A DNA stretch of 64,000 nt from Schistocerca nitens (GCF_023898315.1 NC_064619.1:342879150-342943149), one strand, 5' to 3'; positions 42,509 through 53,595 are shown, counted from the stretch's first letter. Program-made: numbers and translations. The notes: a model not told the origin generated them from the letters alone.

Positions 42509-43437
42509 CTGCGGTCACAGTAATGGGTGCGTTCAAAAGGGTCGTCTCGAGATTTAAAAAGGCCGTTGAAGGAGGAAATGCTATGTGAGAGCACGTCGGT
42601 GGTCGTAGACGGAGCACCACACCGCAAGAGGATCGATACGTAGAGCTAGTGACGAAAAGGAGCGGACATCTTACTCCGAGGCACTTCGCTGCAGATACTG
42701 TAACCGTTACCGGAACACGTGTGTCACCGCCGTAACTATTTTGCGGCTGTTAAATCGGGCTTTTGTGTATGATCGGGAGCCTGTTAAACGCATCCCACTA
42801 CAATCACACCATAGTTGAGTAAGAGATCATTGGTGTAGGGGGCACGTTCTTTTTTTTGGGGGGTCAGCAACAGCGGTCGAAAGTGATATTCTTCGACGAA
42901 TCTCTATTCACTGCGGCAAGTGATTCTGGCCATTCGTTGGTGTGGAGAGACATCTGGACACGTTACACACCACAGAATGTTCGTGAACGTCATCGGTATC
43001 TCTTAGGAATTATGGTGTGGGCAGACATTATGCACAACAGCCGAACACTGCTGCATATCTTTGCGCGAGGTACCCTTACAGGACAGCGGTGCTGCAAGAA
43101 AATTATTTTGGGTCATGCCAGTCCGTTTAAGGGTGTGATAGGTCTCGACTTTCTGATTATGGGCAAATCCCGCCCACACAGGACCGCTCAGGTGTAGGAC
43201 ACAATGGAAAGTGAAGACACTGAATGTAGGGAATGGCTTGCACACTCCCTCGACCTAAACCCTATAGGGCATGCCTGGAATGCTCCCCCCGTAGAACCGT
43301 GCAACAACTGAAAACCGCCTTGAGAAAAAAGTGGGACATTTTTCCCAAAGGAATCCTCAACGGGTTGGTAGTCAACGTGAATAATAGGTGCAGAATCTGC
43401 ATTAATGCCCGAGGAGGGCACATCCCTTACTGAGAGT

Positions 43438-43657
43438 CCGATATCAACATTTATGTTGGGAGTCTGATCTGAATCAAACATGAATGTTATTTACATTTGT
43501 TATTCTCCTTTTCCAATTGCTGAAATCTGTACCATTTTTCATTATAAATATACTACTCCACCTTATTACAGATGTACTGTGTTCCACGCCCTCCATCATT
43601 ATCTGTGATTATTCATATCCAACAACGTCGCTGTTCCTTAGCAGTGTTCCAGCAGTG
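43438..43657. other. Short unassigned spacer
   Basis: Nothing recognised; pyrimidine-rich in part. Confidence 0.3.
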
Positions 43658-43698
43658 AATAATAATATTAATAATAATAATAATAATAATAATAAAAC
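43658..43698. repeat. (TAA)n microsatellite, left flank of the R4/Dong-like LINE
   Basis: About 40 bp of near-perfect AAT/TAA repeats immediately left of the LINE 5' end. A second, shorter (TAA)n-like tract is at 47463-47481, right of the 3' end. Confidence 0.9.
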
Positions 43699-44030
43699 CC
43701 GTGGAGGCCCGGGAAAAGAATAGGCCTCCGGTATGTTCTGCCAGTCGTAAAAGGCGACGAAAAGAACAAACCACTAATAGGGCTAACCCCCCCTTTTAGT
43801 GTGATTAGTTGGTTCAGGACAGAACTAGTGAAGCCTCGGACAAGCGCTGTCATGGTCGGGGACGACACTTGAACCCTATGCCCGTCCACAATGGTAACGA
43901 CACTGCTAGCCACACGGAAAATGATTTAAATCCAAATAGAGGTGTTTTGCAGGATATGCTTCCTCCAACCAATCTAGAAGGAAAACAAAGACAGAGGATG
44001 AGATGATCAGATGAAGTTAACCGACATCTT

Positions 44031-44898
44031 ATGTTCTGTTATTACCACGCAACAAACTTAGGAACCAACACAACTGGATACAGATCACAAGTATACACAA
44101 CATTTATTACCAGATACCCAGAATTAAAATTTTTAACAGAACAACGACTAGCTGATCAGATCCGTGTAATAATCAAAAATAACAGGATACCCCAGTCAGA
44201 ATTAGAAAACATCAAACAACAAGTTCAACAAATACTGGAACAAAATAATGTGCAATCAGAAGAAGAAGAAAATACAGTAATGGACTCAAACATCCCAGAG
44301 CAAACAAACAAAGAGCAACACGCATCAATTAAACAGTCAGAGGAAAACGAAATCTTAAGACAGCCACCAGAACAAGCACAAATAGAACACGAAGTGACAC
44401 ACATGTTAGATATAGAAGAAAAATTTCAGCTGACATATATAGAATACAAAGACACAAATACAGACATTAGACCATTCTTGCATAGACCACCAAATAACCC
44501 ACAAGTCGAAACAACAATAAAAACTATCAACACAATCATACACAACAATACACAACAAAATAAATGAAAACACAACTATGGAAGAGTTACAACTACTGGT
44601 TTATATAGGAGCACTCGCTACACTAAATATGCACACTAGGCAGAGATCAGAACCAACCAACACACAGAAGAAACCCACAAAACCAGCATGGCAACACAGG
44701 CTACAGATCAGAATAGAAAAACTGAGAAAAGACATCGGACAGCTAACACAATTTATAAGAAATGAAATGTCAGAAAGAAAACGAAAAAGGTTAGGTAAAA
44801 TCTCACAACAAGAAGCGATAGATCAATTAGATGAAAAGAAGCAGAAATTACAAGCATTGGCCAAATGCCTTAGAAGATACAACAAAAGTGAAAATTGA
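44031..44898 (+). pseudogene. N-terminal part of the R4/Dong-like polyprotein, frame-broken
   Basis: Two consecutive frames, 44031-44567 (178 codons) and 44578-44898 (106 codons, other frame), read through polar, glutamine- and lysine-rich sequence such as ELENIKQQVQQILEQNNVQS and MSERKRKRLGKISQQEAIDQ. No zinc finger was recognised, though R4-type proteins usually have one upstream of the RT. The second segment looks like the basic, coiled linker ahead of the RT domain (WQHRLQIRIEKLRKDIGQL). Whether the break at 44567 is a mutation or a natural boundary between reading frames cannot be told from one copy. Confidence 0.6.
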
Positions 44899-44997
44899 AG
44901 GAAACAAAACCAAACATTCAACACAAACCAAAAGAAATTTTACTAGACAATAGATAACACAGACATTAAAATAGACAATCCACCAAACATAACAGAC

Positions 44998-45566
44998 ATG
45001 GAACACTTCTGGAGCAACATATGGTCAAACCCGGTACAACATAACAGGCATGCACGGTGGATACAAGCAGAAACAGACACATACAAGATGATACCACAAA
45101 AACCTGAAGTGATAATTTTGCAATATGAAGTCACCCAAGCAATTAATTCTACTCACAATTGGAAAGCCCCTGGAAAAGATAAAATAGCAAATTTCTGGCT
45201 AAAGAAGTTCACCTCAACACATTCACATCTAACTAAATTATTTCACAGTTACATTGCAGACCCATACACATTCCCTGAGACACTTACACATGGAATAACT
45301 TATCTGAAACCTTAAGATCAAGCAGACACAGCAAACCCAGCAAAATATCGCCCCATAATATGCCTACCAACAATATACAAAATATTAAATTCAGTCATTA
45401 CACAGAAATTAATGATACAATACAGAACAAAATTATAAATGAAGAACAAAAAGCCTGTTGCAAAAGAGCACGAGGATGTAAAGAGCAACTGATAATAGAT
45501 GCAGAGGTGACATATCAAGCTAAAACTAAACAAAGGTCGCTACACTACGCATACATTGATTACTAA
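44998..45566 (+). pseudogene. RT domain start of the R4/Dong-like LINE, broken
   Basis: Frame 44998-45315 includes EHFWSNIWSNPVQHNR and NWKAPGKDKIANFWLKKF, the W.APG.D.I..FW.K region that precedes RT motif 1 in RLE-type LINEs. After a stop at 45313-45315, the text continues YRPIICLPTIYKIL (motif 2, NYRPI.L-like). Near 45555-45590 motif A reads YIDYxKAFDSVPHSWL, with an in-frame TAA replacing the residue before KAFD. These breaks make the RT non-functional. Confidence 0.7.
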
Positions 45567-45608
45567 AAAGCTTTTGATAGTGTACCCCATTCATGGTTAC
45601 TACAAATA

Positions 45609-47156
45609 TTGGAAATATACAAAGTAGATCCTAAATTGATACAGTTCCTAAACATAGTAATGAAAAATTGGAAAACCACACTTAATATCCAAACAAATTC
45701 AAATAATATCACATCACAGCCAATACAGATTAAGCGTGGAATATACCAAGGACACTCATTAAGTCCTTTCTGGTTCTGCCTTGCTCTGAACCCACTATCC
45801 AACATACTAAATAATACAAATTATGGATACAATATTACTGGAACATACCCACACAAAATCACACATTTGCTATACATGGATGATCTAAAACTACTCGCAG
45901 CAACAAATCAACAACTCAACCAATTGCTAAAGATAACAGAAGTATTCAGCAGTGATATAAATATGGCTTTTGGAACAGACAAATGTAAGAAAAATAGCAT
46001 AGTCAAGGGAAAACACACTAAACAAGACGATTACATATTGGATAACCACAGCGACAGCATAGAAACAATGGAAAAAACAGATGCCTATAAATATCTAGGA
46101 TACAGACAAAAAATAGGAATAGATAATACAAATATTAAAGAAGAACTAAAAGAAAAATATAGACAAAGACTAACAAAAATACTGAAAACAGAATTGACGG
46201 CAAGAAACAAGACAAAAGCTATAAATACTTATGCTATACCAATATTGACCTACTCATTTGGAGTAGTGAAATGGAGTAACACAGACCTAGAAGCACTCAA
46301 TACACTTACACGATCACAATGCCACAAATATAGAATACATCACATACATTCAGCAACAGAAAGATTCACATTAAGCAGAAAGGAAGGAGGAAGCGGATTT
46401 ATCGACATAAAAAACCTACATTACGGACAGGTAGACAATTTAAGAAAATTCTTTCTAGAACGAGCAGAAACTAGCAAAATACACAAAGCAATCACTCATA
46501 TAAATACATCGGCTACACCATTGCAATTTCATAACCACTTCTACAACCCTTTAGATCATATAACATCAACAGATACGAAGAAAGTAAATTGGAAAAAGAA
46601 AACACTACATGGCAAGCACCAGTATCATCTAACACAGCCACACATCGATCAAGACGCATCCAACACATGGCTAAGAAAAGGCAATATATACAGTGAGACG
46701 GAAGGATTCATGATTGCAATACAGGATCAAACAATAAACACCAGATATTACAGCAAGCATATTATTAAAGATCCCAATACCACAACAGATAAATGCAGAC
46801 TTAGCAAACAACAAATAGAAACAGTAGATCACATCACAAGCGGATGTACAATACTAGCAAATACAGAATACCCTGGAAGACATGACAATGTAGCAAAAAT
46901 AATACATCAACAGCTTGCCTTACAACGTAAACTTATAAAACAACACGTTACCACATACAAGTATGCACCACAAAATGTACTGGAGAATGATGAATATAAA
47001 TTATACTGGAACAGAACCATTATAACAGATAAAACAACACCACATAACAAACCTGACATCATACTCACCAATAAAAAGAAGAAATTAACACAACTAATCG
47101 AAATATCCATACCCAATACAACAAATATACAAAAGAAAACAGGAGAAAAAAATTGA
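45609..47156 (+). pseudogene. RT (YMDD) and restriction-like endonuclease part of the R4/Dong-like LINE
   Basis: A 515-codon open stretch, the longest in the window. Residues 42-52 carry RT motif B (KRGIYQGHSLSP). Residues 89-92 are the catalytic YMDD box (LLYMDDLKLLA). YKYLGY follows near 155 and INTYAIPILTYSFGVVKW near 200. At about 395-425 is a C...H...C pattern (CRLSKQQIETVDHITSGC, then RHDNVAKIIHQQL), the CCHC-like motif of RLE-type LINEs. At about 478-495, NKPDIILTNKKKKLTQLIEI matches the PD...(E) core of the restriction-like endonuclease. The segment itself has no stop, but upstream motif A lies in a broken frame, so the whole protein is not made. Confidence 0.85.
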
Positions 47157-47483
47157 AAAATACATCCAACTGGCTGAGGAAGTCAAGGACATGTGGCATC
47201 AGGATAAAGTTGACATTTTACCAATTATATTATCAACTACAGAAGTCATACCACACAATATCCACCAGTACATCAACGCAATACAGCTACATCTAAACTT
47301 ATATATACAACTACAGAAATCTGTAATTATTGATACATGTTCAATTACCCGAAAGTTCCTAAATACAATGTAACATATACCGTACATTTAAAAGGAAGTC
47401 ACACTTGATCAAGGTCCGCGTCACTTTCCATTTTTGACCAGACATAACGTCTGAGAAAAGAAAGAATAATAGTAATAATAATT

Positions 47484-47689
47484 GCAATATCACGTGATTA
47501 TGGTACAGAGTAAGGTTTGTCCGTAAGCGGCCTCGGCTTTGCTAGTACAAATTCCGTTCAAAACTATTACGGATTAGCATACGCAGGTTATTGGCATTTC
47601 AGTAATTTTCATTAGTTATCTGAAATGAACTTCCTTTAAAAACTTCAAGAAATAGTCGCAAGAATATTTCGCTTGTTTGAAGTAATTTA
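47484..47689. other. Short unassigned spacer
   Basis: Nothing recognised between the R4/Dong-like element and the next LINE fragment. Confidence 0.3.
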
Positions 47690-47983
47690 CACGAAAATTG
47701 GGGGCCAAGGAGTGGACGAAATCAGGGAATACTGCTGTCTTCGAACAGCAATCATACCTGACGGACGAAGCAAGAAGTCCTTCAAAAGCAGACTAGCATA
47801 AGCAAAGACGGCTTTCCTGGACAAAACAAGTGTACTAGTATCAATCATTGGTCATAATCTGAGGAAGAAATTTCTGAGAATATACACTGAAGAGCCAAAG
47901 AGTACATCTACCTAACATCGTGTAGGGCCCCCGGGAGCACGCAACATGACGTGGCATGGAGTCCAGCATCCCAGATATGCTCA

Positions 47984-49139
47984 CAAGGGAACCTCCCCAT
48001 CGCACCCCCCTCAGATTTAGTTATAAGTTGGCACAGTGGATAGGCCTTGAAAAACTGAACGCAGATCAATCGAGAAAACAGGAAGAAGTTGTGTGGAACT
48101 ATGAAAAAACTAAGCAAAATATACAAACTGAGTAGTCCATGGGCAAGATAGGCGACATCTAGGAGAGTCCGAGTTGAGGAGCGCCGTGGTCCCGTGGTTA
48201 GCGTGAGCAACTGCGGAACGAGAGGTACTTGGTTCAAATCTTCCTTTGAGTGTAAAGTATACTTTCTTTATTTTTGCAAAGTTATGATCTGTCCGTTCGT
48301 TCATTGACGTCTCTGTTCAGTCTAATAAGTTTAGTGTCTGTGTTTTGCAACCGCACCGCAAAACCGTGCGATTAGTAGCCGAAAGGACGTGCCTATCCAA
48401 TGGAAACCGAAAACATTTGATTGCAAGGTCATAGGTCAACTGATTCCTCCACAGGAAAACACGTCTGATAGATTCTATACGACACTGGTGACGGCATGTG
48501 CGTCACATCACAGGAATATGTTGTCGACCCACCTAACTTGTACACTTGGTGAATGGGTAAAAAGATTCTTCAACCTTGCCCAATTTAGGTTTTCTTGTGG
48601 ATGTGATAATCACTCCCAAAAAAGTGTGAAAACGTAAGAGTTTGTTACATAAACTGCAACAAATGAATGCAACAGTTTCACAGTCGCACAGTTTCCCCTG
48701 TGCTCTGTCAAAACATATGTTTTTAACGTTTTCAAATTTTTCCGTGTGTAGACCGTCAAATCCTGCATATGTCCAAGCAAATCTGAACATGTCCTGGAAT
48801 TTTGGAGAGCAAAGTTGTATACGTGAGTGCCTGAACTTTGATAATTGTCTGAAAATAAAAAATTAAAATTTTCTCCCGAGGGAGGACTTGAACCAAGGAC
48901 CTATCCTTCCGCAGCTGCACACACTAACCACGGGACCACTGCGCTCATGGGTTTACACCCACCTGGATGTTGCCTATCTACTCATGGACTACTCAGTTTG
49001 TATATTTTGCTTATTTTTTCATAGTTCCACACAACTTCTTCCTGTTTTCTCGATTGATCTGTGTTCAGTTTTTCAAGGCCTATCCAAGGTACCAACTTAT
49101 AACTAATTCTGAGTGGGGTGCGATGGGGAGGTTCCCTTG
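47984..49139. mobile_element. Foldback element F3 with tRNA-like modules, nested in the Tc1 element
   Basis: Arms of about 270 bp (47984-48260 and 48876-49139) are inverted copies; outer ends CAAGGGAACCTCCCCATCGC and GCGATGGGGAGGTTCCCTTG are perfectly complementary. A 3-bp duplication TCA flanks it (47981-47983 and 49140-49142). Each arm includes a tRNA-like stretch: left, plus strand, GTGGTCCCGTGGTTAGCGTG and GGTACTTGGTTCAAATC (48186-48241); right, minus strand, complement of TTGAACCAAGGACC...ACCACGGGACCACTG (48889-48943). The two modules face each other. The 600-bp centre has short frames of no recognisable content. Terminal bases CAAGGG are shared with F1. Confidence 0.85.
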
Positions 49140-49188
49140 TCAGTATCATTCATGTCTGGTGAGTTTGGTGGCCATCGGAAGTTTAAAC

Positions 49189-49600
49189 TCAGAAATGTGT
49201 TCCTGGACCACTTGTAACAATTCTGAACGTGTGGAGTGTAGCATTGTCCTGCTGGAACTTCCCAAGTCCGTCGGAATGCGCAATGGACGTGAATGGATAC
49301 AGGAGATCAGACACGATGCATACGTACGTGTTACCTGTAAGAGTCGTATCTAGACGTATCAGGAGTCCAATATCACTCCAACTGCACATGCCTCACACCA
49401 TTACAGAGCCTCCACCAGCTTGAACAGCCCCTTTCTGGCATGCAAAGTACATGAATTCATGAGGTTGTCTCCATACCCGTACACGTCCATCCGCTCGATA
49501 CAATTTGAAACGAGACTCCTCCGACTACGCAACATGTTTCCAGTCATCAACAGTCCAATGTCGGTGTTGACGGGCCCAGGCGAGGCGTAAAGCTATGTGT
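49189..49600 (-). pseudogene. Tc1 transposase remains of T8
   Basis: Minus-strand text: the 49600-49420 part reads HWTVDDWKHVA and then ESRFKLYRADGRVRVW, with the first catalytic motif altered (SDES to SEES). The 49389-49189 frame has LLIRLDTTLTGNTYV, ending GKFQQDNATLHTF, the second motif with D retained. The third motif would lie left of 49140, beyond the foldback insertion, where the element has been shortened. The N-terminal HTH is reduced to a stub near 49600-49700. Confidence 0.7.
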
Positions 49601-50110
49601 AAAGTTTTGGTCCCGTTCTTGCAGGATCTTTTTCCGGCCGCAATGATGTCGGAGATTTCATGTTTTACCGGATTCCTGATATTCACGGTACAGTCGTGAA
49701 ATGGTTGCCGATTGCAGCGTCGTATTCCGCCTCTTCATATATCTCTGTATTTGAATACGCATGTTTATACCAGTTTCTTGGGCGCTTCAGTGTATGTTCC
49801 GAGCACAGATGACTGTGGGACAACCAGAAAACAAGCGAATCGAAGTGTCCGAGATGTAATACCATACAATAATTTAGAAAGTTAGATATATTAGTAAGGA
49901 ATGACAAGGCTCTGCGCTGAATCGGCAAGAAAAGGAAGAAGTAACAGGATGATAGGACACGTTTTAACACATCAAGGAGCGTTGGGACTTCCGAAAGTAA
50001 ACTACACAGGAAGAGAGGCACATTGTCGGAAGAGACTTCATGTCCATCTTCTGGGCGTCCTGCAGACACAGTTCTGCTCTAGTACGGATAACAAGGGCGT
50101 CTCAGTGTGA

Positions 50111-50284
50111 ACTGAAACGGAGCAGCAATTGGAAACATAAGCCAAAGTGGAAGTATGTGGGATAGTACGATTCTTGTGGACAAAACGTGGAAGGTTCACT
50201 GTGAAATTCTGTCGATGTATGGAACAAATGCATTGTCGCTCCTAGCCATAGGCCGAAGAGTCGTTTGGTTGTCACTTCCCCTTC
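50111..50284. other. Short unassigned spacer
   Basis: Nothing recognised. Confidence 0.3.
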
Positions 50285-50560
50285 TCAATTTAAAAAGTCC
50301 GAAAGAATTATGTGTACTCCTTCCGACTTACTTAATCGCAAGTCGGACAGTGCTCTGTAATTCTCTGGCTCTAATATCGCGTCCCATACGTCTTCCATAT
50401 CGACTCCAATTTCCTCTTCTATCCTGTCATCAGGCAATTCTTTCCCCTCCTTGGCGCTTTCATGGTATTTGTCCCACCTTTCCGCTCTTTCCTCTACGTT
50501 TAAAAATGGAACTCCTCTTTCATTTCTGAACACTTTGCTTTCAATTACACCGAAGGTTGT
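50285..50560 (-). pseudogene. LINE fragment, linker before the reverse transcriptase
   Basis: The minus-strand frame from 50533 reads FRNERGVPFLNVEERAERWD and later NYRALSDLRLSKSEGVHIIL. This matches the region between endonuclease and RT in RTE-like LINEs, where a glycine-rich L..V..RW..Y segment is followed by AL..L...K..G.D.I. No catalytic motif is included. It lies opposite in strand to the neighbouring LINE fragment, so it is a separate event. Confidence 0.55.
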
Positions 50561-50614
50561 TTTGACTTTTCTATATGCTTAATCAGTGCTTCCCTGACGA
50601 TAGTTTATTTTTTC

Positions 50615-50757
50615 TGCTACGATCGCAGGTTCGAATCCTGCCTCGGGCATGGATGTGTGTGATGTCCTTAGGTTAGTTAGGTTTAAGTAGTTCTAAGTTC
50701 TAGGGGACTGATGACCAGAGATGTTAAGTCCCATAGTGCTCAGAGCCATTTGAACCA
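50615..50757 (+). mobile_element. SINE family A, 5'-truncated copy
   Basis: Begins just before the B box and lacks the A box; tail complete. Short duplication TATTTTTTC at about 50606-50614 and 50761-50769. The loss of the head at insertion fits incomplete reverse transcription. Confidence 0.82.
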
Positions 50758-50769
50758 TTCTATTTTTTC

Positions 50770-53089
50770 ATTTCTTCACATTGTTACTCAGGGTTTCTTC
50801 TCATACACGTCCCTTAAAGAAATGTAATTCTCCATCGAAAGACTGAGTCTTGAGTATGATCATCAGTAGGTCCTATATGTCCCTACCAGGCGCACAAAAG
50901 AGCCAAAAAAGGGAAGCAGGCTCACTTGATAAGTGCGAAAACGTCACTGGGGCGTTAATCTAAATCCAGTCACGGAGATCTTAATGATAAAAGTTCGGGA
51001 GCGTGCATTGTAAGAAGAATCAAGAAATGTTTTCCCATCTACATATCTTACGATATCATCATGGCGGTAAAATTATAAAAGTGTAGTCCCTATTGAAACT
51101 TACTGAGTACTGTCAGTCGTTCGTCCTCCGTAACACTGGCGCAAGAAAAAGGAAAGGGGGAATATAATGATGTTATACGCACCACGACGCATTGCAATGT
51201 AGATTAAGTAGTAAAAATGCAGGCATTCTTAACTTGAGGTAATCTTGTAAGTTCATTTTTATGTCTATTGAGTAACAGTGTCTGTGAGAAAATTTATGAA
51301 AGAAGTTTCTTCGGCGGCCTCTTTTCAGTTTTCGGTGGTGTATGGGACCTAAATATGCGGGAAAAAACACACTATTCGAGGATTTCATGTGTCGTGTCTC
51401 ACGCAGATCAACACTTCTGGGATGAGCAGTTAAATCCAGAATACCGAACTTCACTCTGGTTTCGTTACGGGAAGCTTCTGACACCATCCTGTTTTGACTG
51501 TGCCTCGTAATCCATATATATGAATGTATTACAGTTAATGCATCTTTGACTCGCAGAACGTACCATTTGGGATGTTGTGCCTGCCTAGACATATTACGTT
51601 AGCCTGTAAGATATTTGCCACCTCCATTTACTAATTTAGAGAACTTGCTATTTGAAAGTCAATTTCAGTTGTGCTATGTTTTCATTTCGTACGTCTTATT
51701 TGGTGTTTACGTTTCCTCATTATCCGCGAGTCCTCTGAATTACTCAATAGAGTTTGCAAATTCGCCGTTGTGATAATAGACCAGGAAATGCTTTGATAAC
51801 TGCACTGAAACTGAACCGTTAAGGCAAAAGTGCTTCGCTCGTTTTACGAAGTTCGAGTCTCCAAATTAGAGACAATAAGGTGAGCATACATGCGAAATGT
51901 CACTAAAACAACGTTCTATTACGTAGCGCACTCGGAGAACTCCGATAATTTACATTGTTAACGGCAATTTTATTTCTTGTTTTCCAAAACATTACGAACT
52001 TGGAGTAGTTTCAAATCCATTGGTAAACTGGATGTAAATGTCAAAATTACACTGAAGTGTGCAAAAAATTTAATGACTTTTGAATAAGTAAACTGTTACA
52101 ATCTTCCTGAAAATTTATTCATACATATAAGGACCCATGAGACCATCGGTGTTATACCCTAGTAAATTTTAATTAGTGTAACATGAGCTCTGGTGTCCTT
52201 AGATCTTAGGCAACTATTAGTTGAGTTTATATCCCGAAGAGGAACACGATATAACTTCACACTATTTTTACAATCATCAGAAATTCCTTATAAACAATAG
52301 ATATTCCTGTTTCCATCTGTCAATGTTTTACAGAATATTAAAACTAATGTTGAGATATTTACTTCACGTTGCATAAAATGATTACTTCAAAACCTAGGAG
52401 TTTAATTAAAAAAAACACTTACGTATACAGTAGCCTGAAATGTCTTCACACAAATCAGTATGTGTGCATACTCATAGAGAACGTCACTGTGCACAGTGAC
52501 TAACACTTATCTGAAGGATGTAAGGAGCCATCAGGAACTGGTTTGGATAACGAAGATAGATTAGGAACACGCAAGACGTCGAAGTGGCGTCTAATTGAAA
52601 GAGTAGCACCCAACCACTGAGCCACACAAAATCATTATAGTTGTTCCGCCGACCTGCTTGTAATTTTCTACCACGCCACCACAGAACAACACGATCCCTT
52701 GTTTCCTGTCACCCAGATGTCAACCTCTTTATTACGCCTCGTTGTGATCAGATAAAACACCGACACACGCGATGAGTGAAATTCTAATGGTTGTTGAAAA
52801 CAAAGGATGATTACATTTTAACCTCACTGAAGTTCGAGACTGAACGTTAGCTCACATGTCGAATGATGGAGAGGGATGATCCCGGCCTTCGCATGAATTG
52901 GTATAGGAGAATCACGTAGACACGTAATCGCACGAATGTTGATGTTTCTCATACTTTTCATTTTCATTACAGTAAGGAAAAGATTTTCAAGACGAACATT
53001 CAGTGCAGTTAGATGTGTAATATATTTTTTTGTACACTATACATCTCATGCAATAACGTCGTAATAAGATAAATGATACCTAGATATCA
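50770..53089. other. Unassigned 2.3-kb stretch
   Basis: No family recognised. tRNA-like B-box text occurs at about 51845-51860 (AAGTTCGAGTCTCC), and possible A-box text on the minus strand at about 52603-52630 (TGTGTGGCTCAGTGGTTGGG). These could be the modules of another decayed foldback element, but I could not find its arms. A 139-codon minus-strand frame (51173-51592) shows no motif. Confidence 0.4.
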
Positions 53090-53595
53090 ATATAGCACTT
53101 TTTATTTGTCGGGATCGAAAATTTATACAACGATATGACCGGTTTAGATTTTGCTTGCAATCTTCCCCAGGTCATAAACTTTTGTTACCGTGTGTAGCTC
53201 ATCACATGTTGTACAATCAAGTTCAAAATGGTTCAAATGGCTCTAAGCACTATGGGACTTAACATCTTAGGTCATCAGTCCCGTACACTTAGAACTACTT
53301 AAACCTAACTAACCTAAGGACATCACGCACATTCATGCCCAAGGCAGGATTCGAACCTGCGACCGTAGCAGCAGCGCGGTTCCGGACTGAAGCGCCTAGA
53401 ACCGCTCGGCCACAGCGGCGGGCTACAATCAAGTACTTGGTTATTTATAACCCAGTGCTTGATTATACAACATGTGATGAGTTACACACGGCATTGATAA
53501 TTTTAAGATCTGGGTATGATCGCTAGCAGAATCTAAATCGATCATCTCACTGTATAAAATTTACCAGCTAGACAAAAAAATATATTGAAAATTAA
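53090..53595. mobile_element. Long hairpin repeat with GAAACC-type stem-loop motifs in both arms
   Basis: Left arm about 53090-53222 and right arm about 53455-53595 are inverted copies of roughly 75-85 percent similarity. Pairs include ACATGTTGTACAATCAAG with CTTGATTATACAACATGT, and GGTTTAGATTTTGCTTGC with the complement of GCTAGCAGAATCTAAAT. The loop is about 30 bp without the SINE. No flanking target duplication was identified. Confidence 0.7.
53223..53423 (-). mobile_element. SINE family A copy inside the hairpin repeat
   Basis: Full-length minus-strand copy preceded by a partial duplicate of its own tail (GTTCAAAATGGTTCAAATGG). Target duplication TACAATCAAGT at 53212-53222 and 53424-53434. 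Confidence 0.9.

Larger units (their letters stand above)
40985..43437 (+). pseudogene. Tc1-type transposase fossil (family T7), split by an LTR-derived insertion
   Basis: Plus-strand text before the insertion (RTVGRPEVRRSVTT) continues after it (AVTVMGAFKRVVSRFKKAVE) as one helix-turn-helix region, joined at the CTGC duplication. Later come FFDESLFTAASDSG (first acid, about 42890), VWRDIWTRYTPQNV, then GKSRPHRTAQV (second acid lost: DNARPH has become GKSRPH) and LDLNPIGHAWNA (third acid changed to G). The C-terminus reads ALRKKWDIFPKGILNGLV. Stops and frameshifts are frequent. Confidence 0.75.
43699..47462 (+). mobile_element. R4/Dong-like non-LTR retrotransposon with restriction-like endonuclease, nearly full length
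   Basis: About 3.76 kb lying between two (TAA)n tracts. The first 330 bp are a non-coding leader with CCCGTGGAGGCCCGGGAAAA near the start. Coding text begins at about 44031 and runs to 47156 with an RT domain and a C-terminal CCHC-plus-PD motif region. The coding strand is very A-rich. Position between TAA repeats fits the Dong group, which is known to insert there. Clade assignment combines this with the RLE-type C-terminus; no tree was made. Confidence 0.8.
47885..49792 (-). mobile_element. Tc1-type DNA transposon (family T8), inactive, host of a foldback element
   Basis: Left end CACTGAAGAGCCAAAGA, right end TCTTGGGCGCTTCAGTG, with TA on both sides (47883-47884 and 49793-49794). Without the 1.16-kb insertion it is about 750 bp, so it is internally shortened against a usual 1.2-1.6 kb. 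Another copy of its left end is at the window end (63866-64000). Confidence 0.85.
47690..50110 (+). pseudogene. RTE-like LINE fragment split by a Tc1 element
   Basis: Left piece (about 47690-47882): DGRSKKSFKSRLA and AKTAFLDKTSVLVSIIGHNL then RKKFLRIYT, matching the YLGSKI.SDGRSKKEI...LRKKFLRMYVWS block of the LINE at 34714-34411. After the Tc1 element the text resumes at 49795 (TTCCGAGCACAGATGACTGT corresponding to WSTAL...TW). It continues to about 50020 with RSNRMIGHVLTHQGALGLPK, the usual W.GH.LRH region. Removal of the Tc1 element restores the order of motifs. Decayed, frameshifted. Confidence 0.7.

Noticed and set aside
43658-43698. CRISPR-like or regulatory repeat
   Set aside because: It is a simple TAA microsatellite; no spacer-repeat structure occurs anywhere in the window.
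45609-47156. Intact host gene of 515 codons
   Set aside because: RT and endonuclease motifs identify it as the C-terminal part of a LINE whose upstream half is broken.
53335-53526. Conserved small protein beginning MPKAGFEPATVA, also seen with small changes at 5756-5995, 28167-28370 and 62835-63056
   Set aside because: It is the translation of the SINE head (antisense of the B-box region) and recurs only because the SINE does.
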